Shown here piece after piece: positions 8,117 to 17,634 of a stretch of DNA of 64,000 bases. Position numbers and translations under genes: made by a program. The first letter of the stretch is position 1. Each line of letters opens with the position of its first letter. Source of the stretch: Silvimonas iriomotensis (GTDB lineage Bacteria > Pseudomonadota > Gammaproteobacteria > Burkholderiales > Chitinibacteraceae); the NCBI RefSeq assembly GCF_014645535.1, contig NZ_BMLX01000002.1:1025990-1089989 (forward strand). Reading direction: 5' to 3'. The notes beneath the pieces are model-generated. The model ran no database searches. It was not told the origin of the DNA and was given only the letters and a program-made list of their open reading frames with translations.

Positions 8117-10144
8117 ATGGATTTTGCGCAACTCCAACCCGCTCTCAAATCAAAACTGCTCAAGCTGGGCCTGACGCGCCCGTTTGATCTGGTCCTGCAT
8201 TTGCCGCTGCGTTATGAGGACGAAACCCAACTCGTCCCTATCAACGAATCCGGCTTTGGCGGCGGCCCGGTGCTGGTGGAAGGCGAAGTCCACAGTTGCG
8301 ATGTCCAGTTCCGCCCGCGCCGGCAACTGGTAGCCCGCGTGGTCGACGACACCGGCGTGCTGGTTGTGCGCCTGATCCACTTCTACCCCAGCGCCGCCAA
8401 ACAGCTTGAAGTGGGCAAGCGCGTGCGTTTGTATGGCGAGGTGCGTCACGGTTTCTGGGGCGATGAGATGGTCCACCCCAAAATCCGCAGCGTGACGGAT
8501 CGCACCCGTCTGAATGAAGTGCTCACGCCGGTTTACTCCACCACAGCCGGGCTGGCGCAACACCAGATCACCAAGCTGGTTCACCAGGCGTTGTCGGGTT
8601 GCAGCCTGACAGACACCCTGCCCGCGGCGATGACCGAGCCACTGGGCTTGCCGGATTTTCGCAGCAGCGTGTTGTTGCTGCATAACCCGACAACCGATAT
8701 CCCCAACATCCAGCTGACTGAACGCACGCACCCGGCGTGGCGACGGCTCAAGTTTGATGAACTGCTGGCCCAGCAACTGAGCCTGCGCATGGCGCGTGCC
8801 GAGCGGCGCGAGAAAGATGCGCCGGTGATTAACCCGCCGGGCGAACTGGCGCGGCGCTTGCTGGCCAGCCTGCCCTTTGGCCTGACCGGCGCGCAGCAGA
8901 AAGTGCTGGCCGAAATCAATCACGATCTGGCCCAGCCACACCCCATGCAACGCTTGCTGCAAGGCGATGTCGGCGCCGGTAAAACCATCGTCGCCGCGCT
9001 GGCCGCCTGCCAGGCTATGGAATGCGGCTACCAGGTGGCGCTGCTGGCGCCGACTGAAATCCTGGCTGAGCAACATTACCGCAAACTGGCAACCTGGCTG
9101 GAGCCGCTGGGCATTCGCGTCGCCTGGCTGGCGGGTAGCCTCAAAGCCAAGGCCAAGCGCGAGGCGCTGGAAGACGCCGCGCTGGGCACTGCACCGTTGA
9201 TTGTCGGCACGCATGCGCTGTTCCAGAACCAGGTGACATTTGCCAACCTGGGGCTGGCCATTGTCGATGAACAACACCGCTTTGGCGTGGCGCAGCGCTT
9301 GGCCCTGCGCGAGAAAGGCCAGAGCCCGCACCAGTTGATGATGTCCGCCACGCCGATCCCGCGCACGCTGGCGATGAGTTTTTACGCCGATCTGGACGTG
9401 AGCGTGATCGACGAACTGCCCCCGGGCCGCACGCCGATCGTCACCAAACTGATTTCGGATGCCCGGCGCGACGAAGTGATCACCCGCATTGCCGCCAAGG
9501 TGGAAGAAGGCCGCCAGGTGTACTGGGTGTGCCCGCTGATTGAAGAATCAGAGGCCCTGCAACTGCAAACCGCCGTGGATACCCATGCGCAGCTCACGCT
9601 GGAACTGAACGGCATTGCGGTCGGGCTGGTGCACGGGCGCATGAAGCCCGATGAAAAAGCGGCGGTGATGGCGCAGTTCCTGACCAACGACATTCAGGTG
9701 CTGGTTGCCACCACGGTGATCGAAGTCGGCGTGGATGTGCCCAACGCCAGCCTGATGGTGATCGAACACGCCGAGCGCATGGGGCTGGCGCAATTGCACC
9801 AGTTGCGGGGCCGCGTAGGCCGGGGCGCGCATGCTTCTTTGTGCGTGTTGCTGTATACCGGGCCGTTGTCGGAAAACGCCAAGTCACGCCTGCGCGTGAT
9901 TTACGAGAACACCGACGGTTTCGAGATTGCCCGCCAGGATATGGACTTGCGCGGGCCGGGTGAACTGGCCGGCGTACGGCAATCGGGCGTGCCCATGCTG
10001 CGCTTTGCCGATCTGGAACGGGATGCCGACTTGCTGGATGCCGCGCGTGAAGTGGCAGAAACCTTGCTGGCCGGCCAGCGCCAGACGGCCCTTGCCCACC
10101 TGGAAAGATGGCTGCCGGGCCGGGAAGCCTTGCTCAAGGTCTGA
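8117..10144 (+). CDS. recG: ATP-dependent DNA helicase RecG
   Basis: 675 residues, close to the usual RecG length. The order is an N-terminal wedge/OB domain that binds branched DNA (about 1-240), helicase motif I (GDVGAGKTIVA, near 280-290), motif II as DEQH (IVDEQHRFGVAQR), motif III (MMSATPIPRTLAM), motif V-VI (TTVIEVGVDVPNA and QLRGRVGRG) and the C-terminal GFEIARQDMDLRGPGELAGVRQSG block typical of RecG. It acts on stalled replication forks and recombination intermediates. It has its own 113-bp upstream region. Confidence 0.97.
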   Translation: MDFAQLQPALKSKLLKLGLTRPFDLVLHLPLRYEDETQLVPINESGFGGGPVLVEGEVHSCDVQFRPRRQLVARVVDDTGVLVVRLIHFYPSAAKQLEVGKRVRLYGEVRHGFWGDEMVHPKIRSVTDRTRLNEVLTPVYSTTAGLAQHQITKLVHQALSGCSLTDTLPAAMTEPLGLPDFRSSVLLLHNPTTDIPNIQLTERTHPAWRRLKFDELLAQQLSLRMARAERREKDAPVINPPGELARRLLASLPFGLTGAQQKVLAEINHDLAQPHPMQRLLQGDVGAGKTIVAALAACQAMECGYQVALLAPTEILAEQHYRKLATWLEPLGIRVAWLAGSLKAKAKREALEDAALGTAPLIVGTHALFQNQVTFANLGLAIVDEQHRFGVAQRLALREKGQSPHQLMMSATPIPRTLAMSFYADLDVSVIDELPPGRTPIVTKLISDARRDEVITRIAAKVEEGRQVYWVCPLIEESEALQLQTAVDTHAQLTLELNGIAVGLVHGRMKPDEKAAVMAQFLTNDIQVLVATTVIEVGVDVPNASLMVIEHAERMGLAQLHQLRGRVGRGAHASLCVLLYTGPLSENAKSRLRVIYENTDGFEIARQDMDLRGPGELAGVRQSGVPMLRFADLERDADLLDAAREVAETLLAGQRQTALAHLERWLPGREALLKV

Positions 10145-10242
10145 CCGACCGTTCGTCGATCCGGCTGGCCCTCCCTGTCAACTCCTGCAATCCTCTGAAG
10201 TTGAAATGCTGTGTTGCATCAATGGTTTAAGGAGGAAAGACC

Positions 10243-10851
10243 TTGGCCAATGCGCCGGTTTCACCGCTCTCTTCCAGCTTTGCGTCGTCGCCCATCATGG
10301 CCAACAGCGTACGCAGCACCCTGGCTGCTGACGCGACTGACCAGCATGGCGGCGGCAACCCCAACCAGGCCCGCGCGGAGCTGGAAGCAGCCCTGCTGCG
10401 CGCGCATCCGGATGGTGGCGGCCACCACGGCGAAGGCGGTCAGGGCGATGCGCACGCCCCGGAACGACCGCCGCCTGAAGCGGAATACGCACAAAACCAG
10501 GATGAAGCCACTTCCACCGCCTCTGAACCCGCTTCTGGCGGCTCCCCTTACCACCATCTGATCGTCGAACCCGACGGTGCCCGCTCCGTGATCTTTGGCC
10601 GCCGCAAGATCAACCTGCGCAAAGGCCGCACTCCCGAAGAAACCCTGCGCACCGCGCGTATCATCATGGCAACCTCGCTGGCGCCGGAAAGCCCGTCAGC
10701 AGAAGAACTCTCTGCCGCCGAAGACGCGCAAAAGCTGGAAGACGAAGCCATGGAAGAGATCAACGCGCGCCAGACCCTGGCGGCACGCCAGCTCAGCGCC
10801 TACCAGCCGCCGGACTTGCCCGCAGTGTCTGACTTTGAAGAAACCGCCTGA
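10243..10851 (+). CDS. Hypothetical low-complexity protein, TTG start
   Basis: 202 residues, not recognised. A textbook Shine-Dalgarno AAGGAGG (10229-10235) lies 7 bases before a TTG at 10243, which fixes the start. The first half is rich in Ala, Gly, His, Pro and Glu and probably disordered. A short basic/hydrophobic block (HHLIVEPDGARSVIFGRRKI) follows near residue 105, and the C-terminal third is acidic and helical with coiled-coil character. No signal peptide or membrane segment is seen. It lies between recG and lrgB and points toward lrgB. Confidence 0.6.
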   Translation: MANAPVSPLSSSFASSPIMANSVRSTLAADATDQHGGGNPNQARAELEAALLRAHPDGGGHHGEGGQGDAHAPERPPPEAEYAQNQDEATSTASEPASGGSPYHHLIVEPDGARSVIFGRRKINLRKGRTPEETLRTARIIMATSLAPESPSAEELSAAEDAQKLEDEAMEEINARQTLAARQLSAYQPPDLPAVSDFEETA

Positions 10852-10859
10852 GCTTTACG

Positions 10860-11564
10860 CTACAGCAAGATGGCCAGCAGCAAGGGCAACAGCAGCGACG
10901 TCAGCAAGCCGTTAAGCCCCATCGCCAGCCCGGCAAATGCGCCTGCGGTTTCAGATACCTGAAACGCGCGTGCCGTACCAATACCATGCCCCGCCACGCC
11001 GACCGCCACGCCCGCAATGCGGTCATCATCAATGCGCAGCCAGCGCAGCAAAGGCACCAGCAAGATGGCGGCGATAATCCCGGTCACGATCACGATCCCG
11101 GCCGTCAGCGACGGCAAGCCACCCGCCCGCGCCGACAGGGCCATGGCGATCGGCGTGGTGACAGATTTGGGCGCAAACGACAACAGCACCGGCATCGACA
11201 AACCCAGCCAGCGGCCCAGCAGCACGGCACTGGCAATGCCGGTGACGCTACCCACGGCCACGGCCAGCAGCAACGGCCCGGCAATCGCTTTCATGCGCTG
11301 GATATTGATATAGAGCGGAATCGCCAACGCCACGGTCGCGGGCGCCAGCAAGAAGTGAATGAGTTTGGCCTGGGCAAAATACGTGGCATACGGCACCTGC
11401 AAAGCCAAGAGGGTGACGATCACCAGCACGATGCCGACCAGTACCGGATTGAGCAGCGCAAAACGGCCCGACTTCAGATACAGATAATCGGCCAGCAGGA
11501 AGGCCGCGCAGGTCAGCGCCAGCCAGGTCGCCGGGAAGTTCTGCAGACTCTGCCACGCGCTCAC
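10860..11564 (-). CDS. lrgB: LrgB/CidB-family membrane protein
   Basis: 234 residues with about seven hydrophobic segments. The family signature APKSVTTPIAMALS lies in the middle and GHGIGTARAFQVSE near residue 193, as in LrgB/CidB/YohK proteins. These are implicated in control of murein hydrolases and, in plants and some bacteria, in transport of glycolate or pyruvate. Its start overlaps the lrgA stop by four bases. It is the last gene of the long minus-strand run that starts at rnfA. Confidence 0.9.
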   Translation of the reverse strand: MSAWQSLQNFPATWLALTCAAFLLADYLYLKSGRFALLNPVLVGIVLVIVTLLALQVPYATYFAQAKLIHFLLAPATVALAIPLYINIQRMKAIAGPLLLAVAVGSVTGIASAVLLGRWLGLSMPVLLSFAPKSVTTPIAMALSARAGGLPSLTAGIVIVTGIIAAILLVPLLRWLRIDDDRIAGVAVGVAGHGIGTARAFQVSETAGAFAGLAMGLNGLLTSLLLPLLLAILL

Positions 11565-11923
11565 GCTGCGTCATCCTTGTGCGCGGGCCGGCGCTTGAGC
11601 AACCAGGCCAGTGTCAGCGCGGTGACCAGCAAGGTCACCAGGGTAGAGAGCACCAGCACCGCGACCATGGCCCCGCCCTGTTCCCGCAACAGGCCAGAGA
11701 GTTCCATGACGCCCGCGCCAGCCGGCAGGAAGAACAGCCCCAGATAGCGCAACAGGCCGGTGGCGGCCTGTGCGGTGCGCGCATCGGCGCCTTTGCGGAT
11801 CAGGCACCAGATGAGCAGCAGTACCATGCCGGAAACGGTGCCCGGCAAGGGCAGATGGAGAAAATCACTCGCGGCCTCGCCAGCCACGAGAAAACCCAGA
11901 ATGACCGCCAGCCCGTACAGCAC
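11561..11923 (-). CDS. lrgA: LrgA/CidA-family holin-like protein
   Basis: 120 residues with four predicted transmembrane helices and the CidA/LrgA block LPGTVSGMVLLL, then RYLGLFFLPAGAGVMEL. It works with LrgB (see neighbour, 4-bp overlap). The start is only 12 bp after the rnfE stop with no terminator between, so the pair is probably transcribed with the Rnf operon, an arrangement I would not have predicted from function. The C-terminus is basic and short. Confidence 0.9.
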   Translation of the reverse strand: MLYGLAVILGFLVAGEAASDFLHLPLPGTVSGMVLLLIWCLIRKGADARTAQAATGLLRYLGLFFLPAGAGVMELSGLLREQGGAMVAVLVLSTLVTLLVTALTLAWLLKRRPAHKDDAA

Positions 11924-11935
11924 GGCGGCCCGGGC

Positions 11936-12637
11936 TCAGGCAGCCAGCGGGGTGGAGGCTTCTGCTTCGCGGCGGCGGGCCGCTTCAGCAGCACGACGAT
12001 CCAGCGCGGCCTTGCCGGCAACCAGCAGACCCAGCCCGATAAACGCGCCCGGCGGCAGAATCATGAACAGGAACTGGTAGTTCAGGTCGGCCGGAATGAC
12101 GTGGATCACCCAGGATTTGGCCGAAGCACCAAATACCAGATCAATGCCGGAGAGCAGCGTGCCCTTGCCCAGCACTTCACGGATACCGCCCAGGATCGCC
12201 AGCACCACGGTGCCGCCAATGCCCATCATGAAGCCGTCCAGGCCGGACTGGATCACGCCGTTCTTGCTGGCAAACGCTTCTGCGCGTGCCAGCACAATGC
12301 AGTTGGTCACGATCAGCGGAATGAAAATGCCCAGCACGTTGTAAAGCGCGTGCATGTAGGCATTCATGGCCAGTTGAACGATGGTCACCACGGCCGCAAT
12401 GATCAGGATGTAGATCGGGTTGCGCAGCTCGTTGGGCACAAACTGGCGCAGCAGCGCCACCGCCGCGCCCGAGCAGGCCATCACCAGCGCAGTGGCGATC
12501 CCGAGGCTGGCGCCGTTGACCACAGAGGTAGTCATCGCCAGCGTCGGACACATGCCCAGAATCTGCACGACACCGGGGTTCTGCTTCCACACGCCGTTAT
12601 GGCTGATGTCGCGGACTTCCTGGCGGCTAATCATCAT
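11936..12637 (-). CDS. rnfE: Ion-translocating oxidoreductase Rnf/Rsx subunit E
   Basis: 233 residues, integral membrane subunit of the Rnf complex, which couples ferredoxin:NAD+ electron transfer to Na+ or H+ movement or, as Rsx, reduces SoxR. RnfA/E-family marks are WKQNPGVVQILGMCPTLA near residue 17 and LGIFIPLIVTNCIVLARAEAFAS near 110, with the membrane-embedded Cys residues that bind a [2Fe-2S] cluster jointly with RnfA. The start ATGATG overlaps the rnfG stop; either ATG (12637 or 12634) could serve. The C-terminus is Arg/Ala-rich. Confidence 0.95.
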   Translation of the reverse strand: MMISRQEVRDISHNGVWKQNPGVVQILGMCPTLAMTTSVVNGASLGIATALVMACSGAAVALLRQFVPNELRNPIYILIIAAVVTIVQLAMNAYMHALYNVLGIFIPLIVTNCIVLARAEAFASKNGVIQSGLDGFMMGIGGTVVLAILGGIREVLGKGTLLSGIDLVFGASAKSWVIHVIPADLNYQFLFMILPPGAFIGLGLLVAGKAALDRRAAEAARRREAEASTPLAA

Positions 12638-13266
12638 GATGCATCTCCAAACAGACCCGCTTTGTGCGCGTCTACGTAAACCAGTGTCTTGCCCAGCGCT
12701 TTGACCACGGCACGCGGGCTGATGGTGGCGCCGGCATGGCTGTCAAAATCGCCACCGTCTTTCTTTACTTTCCAGCGCTCCAGCGCCGGGTTACCCAGGC
12801 CTTTCCCCTTGAACTGGTCAATCCAGTTAGAGATCGCAGCATCGATATAGTCGCCCAGGCCCGGGGTTTCTTTATGATCAACCACCCGTACGCCCAGAAT
12901 CTGGCCGTTGGGCGCTACGCCCACCAGCAGCTTGATCTTGCCGGCGTAGCCATCCGGCGCGGTGGCTTCAATCACTGCCCCAACCGTCTTGCCGGATTTC
13001 TTGGCCAGGTAAATGGCAGAAGCATCATCGTTGCCCAGCGCTTTGGCATCGGCCTTGGACACCATCTGCTTATCGGCCAGCAGGTTGTTGTCATAAGAAC
13101 CTGCGGGCAAGACCTGCGCAATCAAGGCACGCTCGGCATCTGCCTGGTTTTTGGCAACAATATCTTTGGTCAGCGCGTAGGTTCCGGCCATCAGCGCGGT
13201 AAACACAAACGAGAATGCCAGCAGGGTCAGCGCGCCACGCACGCCATTGGCCACCATGGTTTTCAT
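12634..13266 (-). CDS. rnfG: Rnf/Rsx subunit G (covalent FMN protein)
   Basis: 210 residues: one N-terminal membrane anchor (TLLAFSFVFTALMAGTYAL) and a periplasmic FMN-binding domain. The phosphoester-linked FMN threonine is expected in the AGATISPRAVV segment near residue 185 (family form SGATxSS/T). The preceding IDQFKGKGL and VVDHKETPGLGD blocks also match. It overlaps rnfD and rnfE by four bases on each side. Confidence 0.95.
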   Translation of the reverse strand: MKTMVANGVRGALTLLAFSFVFTALMAGTYALTKDIVAKNQADAERALIAQVLPAGSYDNNLLADKQMVSKADAKALGNDDASAIYLAKKSGKTVGAVIEATAPDGYAGKIKLLVGVAPNGQILGVRVVDHKETPGLGDYIDAAISNWIDQFKGKGLGNPALERWKVKKDGGDFDSHAGATISPRAVVKALGKTLVYVDAHKAGLFGDAS

Positions 13267-14309
13267 GATTGCGCCCCTGCTTTCTTCTGTTGGCCCTTGC
13301 GGCCAAACACCGCCGGCTGCGTGTACTGGTCAATGAACGGGGCGGCCAGGTTCATGATCAGTACCGCAAACGCCACCCCGTCCGGATAACCACCGAAGAC
13401 GCGGATCAGATAAGTCAGCAGACCAATCAGCGCGGCAAAGATCACGCGGCCCAGCGGCGTAGTCGGGCCGGTTACCGGATCGGTCACAATGAAGAACGCG
13501 CCCAGCATGGCCGCACCACTGAACCAGTGGAACAGCGGCGAGGTGTAATGCGCCGGATCAACCAGATGGAAGATTCCCGCCACGCCACCCAGCACGGCCA
13601 GAAAGGTCACCGGAATCTGCCACGGGATCAGTTTTTGCCACAGCAGATACAGACCGCCCAGCAAGTACGCGGCGGTGATCCACTCGGTGCCAATACCGCC
13701 AATGGAACCAAACAGTGGCGACTGGAAAATATGGCTCATGCTGGCGTGCTGCATGAGTTGTGTCTTGACGGTATCCAGCGGCGTGGCCGAGGCAATGGCG
13801 TCAAAGGCCAGCCCTGCCGGCAGGTGGCCGGTGAAAATCCAGGACAACTGGGCAGACCAGTCCAGGCTTTGCGGCAACACGCCAAACGGCGCGGCCCAGC
13901 GCGACATCTGCGCCGGGAACGACACGATCATGATGGCAAAGCCGACCATGGCCGGGTTGAAAGTGTTCTGACCCAGACCGCCGTACATATGTTTGGCCAG
14001 CGCAATCGACAACACTGCCGCCACCACAATCATCCACCACGGGGCCAGCGGCGGGAACGACAGCGCCATCAGCCACGCCGTGACAATGGCCGAGCCATCG
14101 GTCACAAACGGCTTGATCGGGTAATTGCGCAGCTTCAGGCAGAACGCCTCGGTGACCAGCGCGGCGATGGTCGCCAGCGTGATCTGCACCAGCACGCCAA
14201 TGCCAAACGAATACGTATAGACGGCAATCGCCGGCACCAGCGCCAGCGCGACCTTGAACATCACCACTTGCAGTGGCGTGGGTTTGATAAAGAACGGAGA
14301 CGTGTTCAT
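13263..14309 (-). CDS. rnfD: Rnf/Rsx subunit D
   Basis: 348 residues and nine or ten membrane helices, NqrB/RnfD family. FKVALALVPAIAVYTYSFGIG near the start, the FNPAMVGFAIMIVSFPAQMS block, the FMN-attachment threonine region in ASATPLDTVKT (about residue 178) and the late VTDPVTGPTTPLGR/YPDGVAFAVLIMNL motif are all family features. It lies 24 bp after rnfC and overlaps rnfG. Confidence 0.96.
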   Translation of the reverse strand: MNTSPFFIKPTPLQVVMFKVALALVPAIAVYTYSFGIGVLVQITLATIAALVTEAFCLKLRNYPIKPFVTDGSAIVTAWLMALSFPPLAPWWMIVVAAVLSIALAKHMYGGLGQNTFNPAMVGFAIMIVSFPAQMSRWAAPFGVLPQSLDWSAQLSWIFTGHLPAGLAFDAIASATPLDTVKTQLMQHASMSHIFQSPLFGSIGGIGTEWITAAYLLGGLYLLWQKLIPWQIPVTFLAVLGGVAGIFHLVDPAHYTSPLFHWFSGAAMLGAFFIVTDPVTGPTTPLGRVIFAALIGLLTYLIRVFGGYPDGVAFAVLIMNLAAPFIDQYTQPAVFGRKGQQKKAGAQS

Positions 14310-14333
14310 CGGTATTGGTTTTGTTGTGACTGG

Positions 14334-16202
14334 TTATGCGCCAGAGCCATCGGCCTGATCGCCCTGGGCCTTGGCTGCTTCAGCAGCTTTGGCGGCCTTT
14401 TTGGCAGCGGCGGCGGCCATGGCGGCTTCGATCTTGGCTTTTTTTTCCGCCTCACGCGCGGCTTTTTCTTCCGGGCTCATGGCTTCTTGCTCCGCTTTTT
14501 CGGCGGCGCGTTTTTCCATGGCAGCGCGGATACGCTCGGCCTTTTCCGGATCAAGCTGGCTGACGGGTGCGGCCTCGGCTACCGGGGCAGCAACGGCCTC
14601 CGTGACCGGCGCAGCGGTTGCATCAGCCGGCGCGGCAGATTCGCCCGCTTGTGCGGCAGCTTCCGCTTTCTTGGCGGCAGCGCGCTCCATGGCGGCTTTG
14701 ATCTTGGCGGCGCGCTCAGCGTCGGCCGGGTCAGCAGAGCTGGCAGCGGCTTCATGCTTTTGTGCGGCTTTGGCAGCCAGACGCTCGGCCTTCTCGCGCT
14801 TTTCCCGCTCTTCGCGGAATTGGCGGAACTCGTGACGTTCGCGCGCCTGGTCGGCGGCTTTCTTCGATTTCTCGGCCGCCCAGATTTCAGACTTGGAGAA
14901 CCGGAAGTAATCCACCAGCTGGATATTGGACGGACACACGTAGGCACACGCACCGCATTCAATGCAGTCGAACAGGTTGCGTTCCTGCGCCTTGCCAAAG
15001 TTCTTGCTCTTGCCGAACCAGTAAAGGTCCATCGGCTGCAATTCTGCCGGGCAGGCATCGGCGCATTTGCCGCAACGAATACACGGCATTTCTGCCGGCT
15101 TGGGCGGGAACAGGCCGCTGCTCTTGGCAATGATGCAGTTACCGGCCTTGGACAAACCGACATCCGTACCCGGAATCTCAAAGCCCATCATCGGGCCGCC
15201 GTAGATGTACGAATCCGAATCCGCCTTGTTGCCGGCAAACGCCAGCAGGTCCGCAATCGGCGTACCGATCAGAGCGTCCACGTTGCCGGGGCGTTCCACA
15301 TTGCCGGTCAGCGTCACCACGCGGCTGATCACCGGCTCGCCGTGTTCGATGGCGCGGTAGATGGTGTACACGGTGGCCACGTTGAAACACTGCACGCCAA
15401 GGTCGGTAGAGCGCACACCCGACGGCACTTCTTTATTGGTCAGCAGCTTGATCAGTTGCTTGGCGCCGCCGGACGGGTACAGCGTCGGCACCACCACGAC
15501 GTCAATCTTGAACTCGCAACCGGCAATGGCCGCGCGCATGGCGTCAACGGCTTCGGGCTTGTTGTCTTCTACCCCGATCAGCACTTCGCGGGCCTGCAAC
15601 AGTTGCTGCAGAATCTTGATGCCTTCAACGATCTGGCTGGCGCGTTCGCGCATCAGACGGTCGTCGCAGGTAATAAAGGGTTCGCACTCGGCCGCGTTGA
15701 TCACCAGGGTATCCAGGCCATCTTTGGCACCGCCGATTTTCAGGTGCGAGGGGAACACCGCGCCGCCCAGACCCACCACGCCCATATCACGCAGGTAATC
15801 GCGGATGGCGCGGCCGTCGGCATTGCGCCAGTCAAAGCGCGTGCGTTCAATCCAGCGGTCTGCGCCGTCAGATTCAAGGGTGATGCAGTATTCCAGCAAG
15901 CCGGACGGGTGCGGCACGCGTTGCGGGCTGATCGCCACAATGCGGCCGGAGGTCGGTGCGTGCACAGCGGCAGACACCGTACCGTCGGCCGCGGCAATCA
16001 TCTGGCCTTTGAGCACCACATCGCCCACGTTGACCAGCGCCTTGGCCATGTTGCCAATGCTCTGATGCAGCGGAACGACCAGGGTAGCGGGAATCGGGCC
16101 TGCCACAATGGGCGAGCCGGAAGATTCATCTTTGTGTTCCGGCGGATGCACACCGCCATGGAACGGGAAGAAAGTGGCGGCCAGCGCGGCACGTGCGTTC
16201 AT
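14334..16202 (-). CDS. rnfC: Rnf/Rsx subunit C (NADH-binding, two 4Fe-4S), with long Ala/Lys/Glu tail
   Basis: 622 residues. The N-terminal part ([17 protein letters not shown]) opens the RnfC barrel domain. The NADH/FMN-type domain has [13 protein letters not shown] and [16 protein letters not shown], and two ferredoxin motifs follow, [12 protein letters not shown] and [12 protein letters not shown] (near residues 370-430). The last 160 or so residues are a charged Ala/Lys/Glu helix with three repeats of a [19 protein letters not shown] unit. The start is the ATG at 16202, which overlaps the rnfB stop by four bases. A longer frame upstream (to 16403) only reads through rnfB out of frame. Confidence 0.95.
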   Translation of the reverse strand: MNARAALAATFFPFHGGVHPPEHKDESSGSPIVAGPIPATLVVPLHQSIGNMAKALVNVGDVVLKGQMIAAADGTVSAAVHAPTSGRIVAISPQRVPHPSGLLEYCITLESDGADRWIERTRFDWRNADGRAIRDYLRDMGVVGLGGAVFPSHLKIGGAKDGLDTLVINAAECEPFITCDDRLMRERASQIVEGIKILQQLLQAREVLIGVEDNKPEAVDAMRAAIAGCEFKIDVVVVPTLYPSGGAKQLIKLLTNKEVPSGVRSTDLGVQCFNVATVYTIYRAIEHGEPVISRVVTLTGNVERPGNVDALIGTPIADLLAFAGNKADSDSYIYGGPMMGFEIPGTDVGLSKAGNCIIAKSSGLFPPKPAEMPCIRCGKCADACPAELQPMDLYWFGKSKNFGKAQERNLFDCIECGACAYVCPSNIQLVDYFRFSKSEIWAAEKSKKAADQARERHEFRQFREEREKREKAERLAAKAAQKHEAAASSADPADAERAAKIKAAMERAAAKKAEAAAQAGESAAPADATAAPVTEAVAAPVAEAAPVSQLDPEKAERIRAAMEKRAAEKAEQEAMSPEEKAAREAEKKAKIEAAMAAAAAKKAAKAAEAAKAQGDQADGSGA

Positions 16203-16765
16203 GCGGCGGCCTTTACAGTCAACGGAATCACGGGGTAACGCCATTTCCAGGTGGTCACGGTCTCGCCCACGGTCTGCATGCTGATGCAATCGACCGGGCA
16301 CGGCGCAATGCACAACTCGCAACCGGTGCACTCGCTGGAGACAATGGTGTGCAGGTGCTTGGCCGCGCCGACGATGGCGTCTACCGGGCAAGCCTGGATG
16401 CACAGCGTGCAGCCAATACAGGTGGCTTCATCAATGATGGCAACCGACTTGGGCTTCTCTTCACCGTTTTCGGCGTTCAGGGCCTTGAACTCTTTGCCCA
16501 GCAAATCAGCCAGCTTGCGGATACCGTCTTCGCCGCCCGGGGGGCAACGGTTGATATCGGCTTCTTCATTGGCGATCGCCGTGGCGTACGGCTTGCAGCC
16601 GGGAAAGCCACACTGGCCGCACTGCGTTTGCGGCAGGATGGCGTCGATCTTGTCCACGAGCGGATCTTCGTCGACTTTGTATTTGATAGCGGCCCAACCC
16701 AGCACAGCACCGAGCAGGATCGCCAGAATCGCCATGATGGCGATGGCAAGCGTAAAGGTCAGCAT
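16199..16765 (-). CDS. rnfB: Rnf/Rsx subunit B (iron-sulfur)
   Basis: 188 residues: an N-terminal membrane anchor ([14 protein letters not shown] region), the Fes domain [13 protein letters not shown] near residue 50, then two 4Fe-4S motifs, [16 protein letters not shown] and [15 protein letters not shown]. It passes electrons between ferredoxin/NADH sites and the membrane subunits. It lies 10 bp after rnfA and overlaps rnfC by four bases. Confidence 0.96.
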   Translation of the reverse strand: MLTFTLAIAIMAILAILLGAVLGWAAIKYKVDEDPLVDKIDAILPQTQCGQCGFPGCKPYATAIANEEADINRCPPGGEDGIRKLADLLGKEFKALNAENGEEKPKSVAIIDEATCIGCTLCIQACPVDAIVGAAKHLHTIVSSECTGCELCIAPCPVDCISMQTVGETVTTWKWRYPVIPLTVKAAA

Positions 16766-16775
16766 AAGATCAGAG

Positions 16776-17357
16776 TTACTTCACAAGGCCGGTAAAGCCC
16801 ATGAACGCCAGGCTCATGAAGCCGGCAGTAATGAACGCAATCGGGGTGCCCTTGAAGGGCGCAGGCACATCGGCCCCATCCAGCCGTTCGCGGATGGCTG
16901 CAAACAGGATCAGGATCAGGCTGAAACCAAACGAAGAACCAAAACCGAACACCAGCGATTCGGTAAAGCTGTATTTCTGTACCGAGTTGATCAGCGGTAC
17001 ACCCAGCACAGCGCAGTTGGTGGTGATCAGCGGCAGGTAAATACCCAGCACCTGATACAGCACCGGGCTGGTTTTATGAATGAACATTTCGGTGAACTGC
17101 ACGATGGCGGCAATCACCACAATGAATGACAGCGTGCGCAGGTATTCCAGATGCCAGGCCACCAGCAACTGGTCAATCAGCCAGGACGAGCCCGAGCCCA
17201 GCGTCAGCACAAAGGCCGTGGCAATCCCCATGCCGATCGAGGCCTCCAGCTTTTTGGAGACACCCATGAACGGGCACAAGCCCAGAATGCGCACCAGCAC
17301 CACGTTGTTGACCAGCACCGCGCCAACCAGCAAGAGCAAATAGTGATTCAAACCCAT
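16776..17357 (-). CDS. rnfA: Rnf/Rsx subunit A; first gene of the operon
   Basis: 193 residues with six predicted helices. [21 protein letters not shown] and [18 protein letters not shown] are the paired Cys-containing motifs that hold the membrane iron-sulfur cluster with RnfE. The frame is open to 17441, but [18 protein letters not shown] at 17357 matches RnfA of other proteobacteria. It heads the gene run rnfABCDGE-lrgAB. A 17-bp palindrome lies just upstream (17375-17391). Confidence 0.95.
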   Translation of the reverse strand: MGLNHYLLLLVGAVLVNNVVLVRILGLCPFMGVSKKLEASIGMGIATAFVLTLGSGSSWLIDQLLVAWHLEYLRTLSFIVVIAAIVQFTEMFIHKTSPVLYQVLGIYLPLITTNCAVLGVPLINSVQKYSFTESLVFGFGSSFGFSLILILFAAIRERLDGADVPAPFKGTPIAFITAGFMSLAFMGFTGLVK

Positions 17358-17374
17358 CGTCAGAACCGTCGCTA

Positions 17375-17391
17375 TATCGATTGAATCGATA
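17375..17391. promoter_or_regulatory. Candidate operator upstream of rnfA (perfect palindrome)
   Basis: TATCGATT-G-AATCGATA, two perfect 8-base arms around one base, sits 17 bp before the rnfA start. A second short dyad, TTGATAATCAA, lies further upstream at 17500-17510. Neither has the 4-base spacer of an FNR box (TTGAT-N4-ATCAA). The binding protein is unknown; the regulatory role is inferred from position and symmetry. Confidence 0.45.
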
Positions 17392-17634
17392 AATCTGTCA
17401 TTCGAGGCCCGGATTATCCAACCTCCAGATATACCGGGCAAGCTTTATATCCTGCTATCCATATAACCGATATGGCTTATCAGGAACGCCAATGATTTTC
17501 TTGATAATCAAGGGCCTAGGCGGCGAAGCGTGAGAAGGAAGAAGGTGCCGCGCAAAACCGGTGTGCCCGCCATGAAACCCTGGCTTGCCGGCCTGGCTTT
17601 TACCCCTCGCCCCTCACACCTCTCCCCTCACACA

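Noticed and set aside
13269..16238. Plus-strand open frame of 989 codons, the longest in the window
   Set aside because: Antisense to rnfD and rnfC, extremely Arg/His/Gly-rich, no recognisable domain. The minus-strand genes have complete Rnf motifs.
17500..17510. FNR box upstream of rnfA
   Set aside because: TTGATAATCAA has a one-base centre; FNR sites need TTGAT-N4-ATCAA.
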